64,000 nt of DNA, from assembly GCA_007922305.1 (NCBI GenBank), contig ML677351.1, positions 17,141,119-17,205,118 on the forward strand, in the 5' to 3' direction. Below are positions 57,224 to 64,000 of this stretch, in pieces. The notes beneath the pieces are model-generated. The model saw nothing but the letters and a program-made list of their open reading frames with translations, had not been told where the DNA came from and ran no database searches. The stretch is from Dermatemys mawii (Eukaryota > Chordata > Testudines > Dermatemydidae). A program made the translations under genes and the position numbers. Numbering within the stretch: the stretch's first letter is position 1; each line of letters starts with the position of its first letter.

Positions 57224-58920
57224 TCAATCAGAGATTGGAATATGTCCGGATCTCTGAGTCTCCAGTGCCCTCAGAGTTGCTGTGTCCCCCGAACCCCATT
57301 TGCGGAGGGCAATAAGGCATGTTATTAGTGGTTGAGTGCAGTGGATAAGGGTCCTGGGTTTGGGGATTGTTTGGTGGAGACAGAGGGGTGGGAGGCAGCT
57401 GTGAGTGGTGATAACCAGATAGCTGATGATAGGGCCAGAAGGGGAAGAGTTTGGAGGCAAATGATAAAGGGGGCAGAGAGCGCAGTGCTTCTCCTCCTGA
57501 ATGGTGGCAATCCGCTGCATAGTCTCTAATTGAAGCTGCAGTAATGAGAACAGCTTATCAGTGGTTTCCCGCTGGTGAATCGTGTTGTCTTGCCGTGCCT
57601 TCTCCCTCAACTTGCTCTCGTTCTCCCACCACCTCTGTGCAATTCGATTTTCCATTACAGCCTGTTGCATTACTTGCCGTACTAGATCCTCTTTGCTCTT
57701 TCGTGGCCTCTTCCTCAGTCGCCTCAGCCTGTCAGCTGTTGATAACAGCGATGGCACAGGGCTCAAGGTTGATCCTACACAGAGAAAAAGAAACACGTAA
57801 CAGTGGCTTCCTTTTAAACAGCAGACATGCCGATGATTCCCCCACATTCCCCGTTTGCCTGTCCCACAGAGAGCACACAGACAACAACGGAACCACTGCC
57901 ATGGAGAGTCCTCTCCAAATGCAGGGGGAATGATTGTTTCCCAGCCGTGCTGTGCTATGGCTGCGGGGGAGTGCAGGGAAGTGGTGAGAGCCCTACTCTG
58001 AACACTGTCACAACATTTTCCGTAGGTGTTTGTCCTGGAAGATATCTCGCTGCTGCGGGTCACTGAGGAAGAAAGGGAGGGGATTCTAATGAGATGCGGC
58101 TTCCACCCAGGGCCATATGTAGCTTGCCTCTGTGCAGCAATACTCCTCCCACCCATCGTAGCACAGTGGTGGGGACTAGTGACCGTGACCGGGATGGGAG
58201 CCACGCTGGCTCTCCCGAGAAACCTGCGCAGGTGCATTGCAAACGCTCTTATTGAGACCTTTGAAGAGACTACTGATGACGATTACCACGATGTGATAGA
58301 CTACATCAATGCTCTATTCCACATGTAGGCAAGCATGCAAGCATCTCTTTCCACCCCAAGCTGCCTGCCTTCCCAATAGAAAAGCAGCTTTACCTCTGCA
58401 ATCCACTGCTGTGCTGCCTCCTGCAACCGCTGGACACTGCGGTTGGCTGCCCTCCTCCTGGCTTGAGAAGAGCTCCTGGCTGCATGCGTCCTGGAACTCC
58501 TCCGTGCCCTGGGTCGCCGCCGCCCCCTCCTCCTCCTCTTCATCGTCTTCCTCACCCCCCGCTTCACTGGTGGGCTGGGAAGTGTCCATGGTGGTCGATG
58601 GAGTGACCGTAGGATCACCACCAAGTATCGCGTGCAGCTCCTTATAAAATCTGCAAGTCACCGGGGCTGCCCCAGAGCGGCCGTTTGCCTCGCGGGCTTT
58701 GTGATACGCATTCCTAAGCTCCTTTACCTTAACACAGCACTGCAGAGTGTCCCGCTCATGGCCTCTTTCTGCCAAGGCCCGTGATATCTGCCCATAGGTA
58801 TCATAATTCCTGCGGCTAGACTGCAGCTGAGACTGAACAGCCTCTTCCCCGCCAACAGCTGATGAGGTCCAGCACCTCACTATTGCTCCACACTGGGAAT
58901 CGCCTGTTGCAAGGAGGCAT
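57224..58920 (-). pseudogene. MYB/SANT-like Harbinger partner protein, two exons, frameshifted
   Basis: Exon 1 runs from ATG 58920 to 58394; the donor is CAGAG|GTAAAG. The intron is 58393-57775 (619 bp), with a pyrimidine-rich acceptor ending GTGTAG. Exon 2 runs 57774-57224. The junction keeps frame. Exon 1 encodes a SANT/Myb-like trihelix ('NSEVLDLIS', 'EEAVQSQLQSSRRNYDTYGQ', 'KVKELRNAYHKAREANGRSG', 'CRFYKELHAILGGDP') and an acidic run ('GGEEDDEEEEEG'). Exon 2 has a basic, nuclear-signal-like 'RLRRLRKRPRKSKEDLVRQV' and a coiled-coil-prone 'DKLFSLLQLQLETMQRIATI'. In the family this protein binds terminal DNA and brings the transposase to the nucleus. A one-base insertion (G at 58851) shifts the start codon out of frame, within the motif that the 28-kb copy keeps as ISVWGE. 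The rest is open, so the lesion looks recent. Confidence 0.85.
57775..58393 (-). other. Intron of the MYB-like gene
   Basis: GT at 58393-58392 and AG at 57776-57775 with a T-rich tract (TTTCTTTTTCTCTGTGTAG). Exon 1 leaves one base and exon 2 supplies two, forming a Gly codon. Frames open across the intron on either strand are not expected to be used. Confidence 0.7.
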
Positions 58921-59345
58921 GGCACGTGGAGTCATGATCAAGCAGAACGATCACCTGCAAGGATTCCCTGAGAGCAAGCCACGCTTGGCTGGAGCAAACA
59001 GGAAGGGGATTTTCAAATTTCCCTGGAAATTTAAAGGATGGGTCTGACATGTGGTCACTGGAGGACAGGACAAAAGAGTTTGCAAGTGATGACCAGAGTG
59101 GCTCGAACAGGAATTATGGGACGGGCTGGAGGCCAATTAATGCGCAGTGGGTGTCCATATTCTCGCTGTAGTGCTACAGCAGCTGCACTACAGCCCTTAT
59201 TCCTCGTGCGGAGGTGGATTACCAGGAGCACTATAACTCCGAGGTTATAGTACTCTACGGTCCTCACCAGTGTGGACGGGTAGTGAGTTATAGCGCTCCT
59301 GATGGCTTTATAGTGCTATAAAGTGCCAGTATAACCAGAGCCTAA

Positions 59346-60284
59346 GCCTTTAAACAAGAAAGGAGATATTCCTTGCACTTACGGAACCTTCTATAGCCTT
59401 CAGACAAACAATCCTATGGCTGAAAGGGGATATCCTACCCAAAGAAAGTCCGGGCTTACCAGGTAAGCATGAGCTAGAGTTGGAATGAGACTCCAAATCT
59501 TTATATATTATCCCAGTTACAAGGACTAGGAAGAAAAGGTTTCCTCTACCCCGCCATCACACACACAATGAAAAGATGAAAAAAATAATGGCTCCACTGA
59601 AAAGGTATTTTTTGGGGAGTCAGATTTTAATATAATTGTACTGTTCTTTGAACATTACATGTTGATTTCATTAATTATAGAAAGCCTTTGTGCTAGTGTA
59701 AATTGAAAAAATATTTGTTTCTCTATTTAGCAGTGTAGACTGAGCCCACCGCAGGGCCTTTAAGTGCGTGCACAAAGGCAAAAACAAATTGTTTATCCAT
59801 ATCACACATAGATCATAGTCAATTTAGTGAATCTTCTGGTCTACACAGAATATATCCTGTTATTCAAGCTCAGGGAAAAAAAATCTGAGTAAAAACATGT
59901 CCCATAGAAGCCAGCTGAAAAAAAGTTAAGTAAGTTTTCTCCAGTATGGGAGGGAGAGACGCATTTCCTTTCCAAAAAGAATATTTTTCTCCCCTCACTT
60001 CCTACCACTCTTGCATTTTTTTTCCATTTTGTGATTGAAAGTCTGAAAAACAAATAGTTTTAAATTATTTATTTATTGTTATGATGGAGAGCATTGGTAG
60101 GTTCCAGCAAGTGTATCTGGTCTATGGGCAACCACAATCCTCGCTGAAGCTAATGGACATGCTAGTCAGCCTTCATTTCTGGCTAAATGGAAGAAGCAAT
60201 AAAGCTCCTTTTTGTAGTAAGACAGATGGAGACAACAAAAGCCATAACACAAAGTACTAGCCACATGGAAGACCTGAGCAAAAA
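59346..60284. other. No recognisable gene or repeat
   Basis: AT-rich sequence to the right of the Harbinger element. No exon or transposon end is recognised. Confidence 0.45.
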
Positions 60285-60885
60285 CCAATTCCTAGATTTC
60301 CAAGGCCAGAAGGGACCATTGTGATCATCTAGGCTGACCTCCTGTACAACAGGTCACAGAACTGCCCCAAAATAGTTCTTAGAGCAGATCTCCAGTCTTG
60401 ATATAAAAAATTACAAATGACTGAGAACCTACCATAACCCTTGGTGAATTGTTCCAATGGTTAATTATTCATTAAAAATGTACACTTTATTTCCAGTCTG
60501 AATTTGTCCAGCTTCAACTTCAGCCATTAGATCATGTTATAGCTTTCTCTGCTAGACTGAAGAGACCATTACTAAATACTTGTTCTCCACATAGGTACTT
60601 ATAGACTATGGGCACGTCTTTACTAGCAATGTTAAAGCACTGCCATGGCAGAGCTTTAAAGTGGCAGTATATTCATGGCACCAGCTCTCCCAGTGCTGTG
60701 TTAAACACACACACACACAGAGTACTGGTGCACTGCCACTTTTCAGCGCTGAAATTTGCAGCACTCAAGGTTGTGTTTTTTCACACCGCTGAGTGAGAAA
60801 ATTGCAGCACTATAATATGGCAGTGTAGACAAGGCCTAAGCAAGTTACCCCTTAACCTTTTTGTTTATTATGCTAAGCAGATTCA
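60285..60885 (-). mobile_element. CR1 LINE 3' end, antisense, split by a MITE
   Basis: 'gatttccaaggccagaaggg', 'accattgtgatcatctaggc', 'tgacctcctgtacaacaggt', 'tgaattgttccaatggttaa', 'tccagcttcaacttcagcca' and 'tacttatagacta' form the antisense of the turtle CR1 3' region. After the MITE it continues with 'caagttaccccttaaccttt' and 'atgctaagcagattcagc'. It is the mirror copy of the one at 5945-6265, but longer. Confidence 0.8.
60610..60836. mobile_element. Harbinger-type MITE inserted in CR1
   Basis: The left end GGGCACGTCTTTACT and the right end, GGCCTTGTCTACACT on the opposite strand, are a terminal inverted repeat. The flanks TAT (60607-60609) and TAA (60837-60839) fit a decayed TWA duplication. 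'aaagcactgccatggcagag' and 'aaattgcagcactataatat' are sub-terminal. Its removal restores a continuous CR1 3' sequence. A (CA)n stretch lies inside. Confidence 0.7.
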
Positions 60886-62142
60886 GCAATAAGGGTTTCC
60901 CTGGGAACTGATTGCAAACAAAGGGGCTGGGGCATTGACCAGATTGCAATAGTGTGTATCCCATTTATGTAAGAAACAGAAAGCAGCCAGAGAAGCCAGA
61001 ACAAAGCCGGAGAAGCACAAACAGCATAGCCCTGAGAGGAAGCCGGGAGAGATGCTTTTGGGCAGAGTGCTTGCTGAAGAGGCAGGCTTGGAACAGCAAG
61101 CCAAGACACTGCCCCCTGTTTGTTCCTACTGTGTTCAGGGAAAACAGGCCTGCCTTTTTATAAATTAATGGAATTGCACTAAAGAAATACCTTATTTGTA
61201 TCATCAATTTTTCCTCCAAATAGCAACATCACAACAAGGACCTGAGTACAGGCAAAAAGGGGGAACAATCACTGAAAATATTTTTAAATCCTCCATTTTT
61301 AATACTTTTCATAGTTTTGAATAATACATTTCTCCTGGTGTAGGCTCTTTCAGAATAAACAGGAGTAACAAGTTTCAGAGCTGACATACTCAAATGAAAC
61401 TGTCCCAATCCTCCAGTCTCATGATGGTCTGATCTAGGGACCATCAGCAGAATTGCCCAAGTTGCTTTTAGCTATCAGAGAGTGCATGGAGAGTCAGAAT
61501 CTCAGGTATCCGGGACTTAAACCCTACAAGGATTTATAGATCAAACTCAACTTAAGTTCTTTCCAAAAGCAAACTGGAAGCCAGTACAGTATGTGGCAAA
61601 CAGAGGAACTATCTTCTACATTCATACTAGTCGGTAAAGTTGGGACAACAGTGCAGAACAATGCCCATTTAACAATAATTTGAATATTAATACAGTGACA
61701 ATTCTCAAGCTGCCTTTGAAAATTGTGTTTTACTGGCACAAATGTCTGTGAAAAGTAAGTTTCAAAGTCACATGTATAAGCACTGATGCCAGTAGTGCTT
61801 CCATAGTCATTTTATCAGGGAACAGAAAAAATTAGTTATTCCGCCAGTCTCAATTTACCACTGCAGCAATTATCTATCACCAATAAATGTCAGTGATCAG
61901 TGTCAATGATCAATACAGCATGTGAAAAAACTTACTTCATAGACAGACAGATAGATATTAATTATTCACTAAGACAATCACCATCTGCCAGAGAATAGTT
62001 TGTGCACAGAGGTTAAATTTGTCAAATAATTTGTTAAAATGTATTGACTCAGTTCTGCTTCTCTCTAAGTGGGTAGCAGGAAGAAAGACTATGGTGGCTG
62101 AGGCACTGAACGGTAATTTAGAAGTTCTGTAGCAGAAGCACT
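60886..62142. other. No recognisable gene or repeat
   Basis: Several overlapping short frames near 60870-61220 on both strands lack any motif. A short GACAGACAGATAGATA tract is at 61942-61957. Confidence 0.45.
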
Positions 62143-62150
62143 TACATCCC

Positions 62151-62296
62151 TAGAGCCGGCGCAAAGTATTGTTCTGCATTTCAGCGGCAATTTGGCAGAC
62201 TCTAGGATGAACTGCCACCAAATTGCTGCTGAGGGGGGCAAAAAGATGCCCCTCAAATTAGGTGCCTAGGTCGCCTCATGGATAGCACTGGCCCTG
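62151..62296. mobile_element. Short hAT-type element with perfect 8-bp target duplication
   Basis: The left end TAGAGCCGGCGCAAAG and the right end, CAGGGCCAGTGCTATCC on the other strand, are diverged inverted termini. TACATCCC is repeated exactly at 62143-62150 and 62297-62304, the 8-bp hallmark of hAT insertion. 'tcagcggcaatttggcagac' returns inverted as 'gccaccaaattgctgctga' inside. It is 146 bp and non-coding. Confidence 0.8.
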
Positions 62297-62319
62297 TACA
62301 TCCCCTATGTAACAGTAAG

Positions 62320-62420
62320 CAAATCATTTGTCTCTAGGCTTCAGTTCCCCCATCTGTAAAATGGGACCATCAAGATTGTTGCATGGATAAACTCATTTAT
62401 TGTTTGTCCCACACACAAAT
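62320..62420 (+). repeat. MIR-like SINE remnant
   Basis: 'agcaaatcatttgtctctag', 'gcttcagttcccccatctgt' and 'aaaatgggaccatcaagatt' match the MIR core ('cctcagtttcctcatctgtaaaatgggg') in plus orientation. Confidence 0.65.
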
Positions 62421-64000
62421 GACAAGAGCTTGTGTGACTAATAAATCTTTTCTAGGGTGGCTGAAGTTTGAGTGTCAATACCACAGCAATCTAGTGTGGA
62501 GGTCAAGTATGTAAGTGATTAGTGAAGTCCATATTAGAGGAAAGGCAACAAATAGTGGATGCCTGACACTCCAGGAGCTGCTACTTCAAGGTGAACAGAT
62601 ACAAGCCCACAACAGAGGGGTAACATAACTCCAGAGACTTCTCTCTACCAGCTTGCTTAGGTTGAGTTTCAACCAGCGCCTCTCACCCTTGTAGTTATTA
62701 GCTCATCTCCAAGCATGATTTTTTTACATTTATTTAATCTTGCATAACTACAAATGGTGTCAATGATATTATCAGGCCCTTTTTAAAAATGGAACTACAT
62801 TATCTCTCTCTGGCCTTCAGTAGTGAATTCTACAGAGTGAAAGCATGCTGGAATAGAATGATTCTCCTTCTTTGGTTTTAAATGTAGTTAACATACCTAT
62901 ATTACAAAATTCATATTTCAGGTATCGTTATTTATAGATATGCAAAAAGAGCAACTAGTTTTAAAGAAAATCCAAGTCACTAAATCACTTCAAATAAAAA
63001 TTTCAACTTACCAGCATGGAGAGCATGGAAAATATGCATCAAACAGAAAGCATGGCTTAGTTAACTAATAAGCCATTGCTTTGTCTCATTTTGCCATCAA
63101 AAAAACCAGATATACATAACTTATAAAACCGACAAGGCCATTTCATCTCAATCAGTTTGGGTCAAATTTTAAAACACTGATACCAAAGTCTTATACCCAC
63201 AGAATCCACATTTGCATAAACAAAATGGGTAACTGGGAAAATCGGTGTTTGCACATGCAGATGTACAGCTTCAGCTCTCATATTTGAAAATATTTTGCCC
63301 CTTATACTTTTCTGAGAAACAACGTTCCTAGATCTTCTATACCTTTACTTTGTACATCTTCCTACTCTCCAGCTGAGTTCAGATTCAGCACCTCTGACAC
63401 ATTCAGCAGGTCTGACAAATTCAGATTCAGACATTGAAAGAATCTTCCAGTTGCAAAGTCAAACACCCAAAAGTTCAAGAATTAAAGCTAGCTGCCCATG
63501 CAATCTTAAATTCAGCCCTCATGTGTATACATTATGCTATGGTCTTTAAAATTAGATGGTCACATGCAACATTTCCCACAGAATCCTAATCTCTTTCAGT
63601 GCACAGAATGGACCCACTTTGGGGATAGAGGAGTCTGTTGTCTGTCAGAATCCCAGCACATTGGCCCATTCATTCGACCACACTGCATCTTTGTCTCCTT
63701 CCTTTGCAGTTAAGATGAAACAGCACATTTGAGATATTATTGTCAAAAACAGAAGACATTCCAAGACACTGAACAAACATTCCCTCTCAGTAATGTGTAC
63801 TAGGCCATGTGGTACTCCAAGAAAAGAGGCTCAAAATGACTGTGCTCACCATCTGACTCAGAATCCACAAAAGCACAACAGATGGATGTAGCAGGCTCAT
63901 CTGTTGCTCTTTTGATGATCATTTCCAGAACTGCCAAGCATACAGTTTTTAATATAGTCCAACAGGCAAAATCCAGTTCTTAACATTAATACCATTTGAA
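62421..64000. other. No recognisable gene or repeat
   Basis: AT-rich sequence to the end of the window. No exon, RNA gene or transposon end is recognised. Confidence 0.45.

Larger units (their letters stand above)
55406..59342 (+). mobile_element. Full-length two-gene Harbinger transposon (3.9 kb)
   Basis: The termini GGGCATGGTTACACT (left) and, on the opposite strand, GGCTCTGGTTATACT (right) form an inverted repeat. Beyond them 'atagtgctttt...tatagcg' and 'agcgctcctgatggctttat' are inverted sub-terminal repeats. TAA flanks both sides (55403-55405 and 59343-59345), the 3-bp TWA duplication of PIF/Harbinger. The element carries a DDE transposase on the plus strand (55775-56884) and a spliced MYB/SANT-like gene on the minus strand (58920-57224). 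The two converge on paired AATAAA signals. This is the complete autonomous layout, but both genes carry inactivating lesions. A truncated relative lies at 28232-28955. Confidence 0.9.

Noticed and set aside
57224..58237. Single 337-codon minus-strand gene
   Set aside because: Only the last 182 codons, from the acceptor at 57774, resemble the MYB-like family. The upstream part is intron; the true start is in exon 1 at 58920.

Overview
This window reads as vertebrate nuclear DNA, most likely from a turtle (Testudines). The base composition is AT-rich by eye, there is no operon-like gene packing, and no long conserved open reading frame belongs to a host gene. What can be recognised is a dense layer of interspersed repeats typical of chelonian genomes: CR1 LINE 3' ends, a SINE-like family containing the 'ataagctttcgtgggctat' / 'cccacttcatcggatg' core, TcMar/Tigger-type elements with TA target duplications, hAT-type elements with 8-bp duplications, Harbinger-type elements with 3-bp TWA duplications, solo LTRs with 4-5-bp duplications, MIR/L2-like remnants, and many diverged palindromic MITEs. 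The turtle assignment rests on recognising these families, not on a database search.

Layout. 1-9.7 kb: a SINE-like fragment, a hAT MITE (1207-1898), a nested pair of DNA elements (4168-5066 with 4546-4971 inside), two abutting palindromes (5534-5914), CR1 fragments (5945-6790) and a complete fold-back SINE with 10-bp target duplications (7268-7532). 9.7-18.1 kb: a long stretch with almost no recognisable repeats. 18-32.7 kb: MITEs, a solo LTR (22630-23370), a hAT element (23446-24007), a Tigger-like element (24895-25887), a Harbinger MITE (27218-27522), a truncated Harbinger copy carrying a MYB-like gene remnant (28232-28955), a small Tigger-like element (30078-30426) and a hAT-like GC-rich element (31953-32603). 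33-50 kb: an adjacent hairpin pair (33027-33166), LTR-like and tRNA-SINE-like sequence, MIR/L2 remnants, a palindromic SINE flanked by 13-bp duplications (43679-43898) and a hAT fold-back element (48469-48747). 50-52 kb: two solo LTRs in close succession. 52-54.5 kb: an old, broken Harbinger copy of another lineage. 55406-59342: the main feature of the window, a full-length two-gene Harbinger transposon. 59.4-64 kb: an antisense CR1 3' end split by a MITE, a short hAT element with a perfect 8-bp duplication, and a MIR-like tail.

The only coherent coding system is the Harbinger element. A DDE transposase runs on the plus strand and a two-exon MYB/SANT-like partner protein on the minus strand, and the two converge on back-to-back polyadenylation signals. 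In known Harbinger systems the MYB-like protein helps the transposase reach the nucleus and bind transposon ends. Here both genes are broken. The transposase has an in-frame TGA and an Asn where the second catalytic Asp should be, both fitting CpG decay. The MYB-like gene has a one-base insertion. I found no host exon, so the window is probably intergenic or deep-intronic. I do not see a convincing previously undescribed biological system. The items most worth checking are the anatomy and decay of the Harbinger copy, the fold-back SINE architecture, and the unexplained hairpins at 5534-5610 and 33027-33166.
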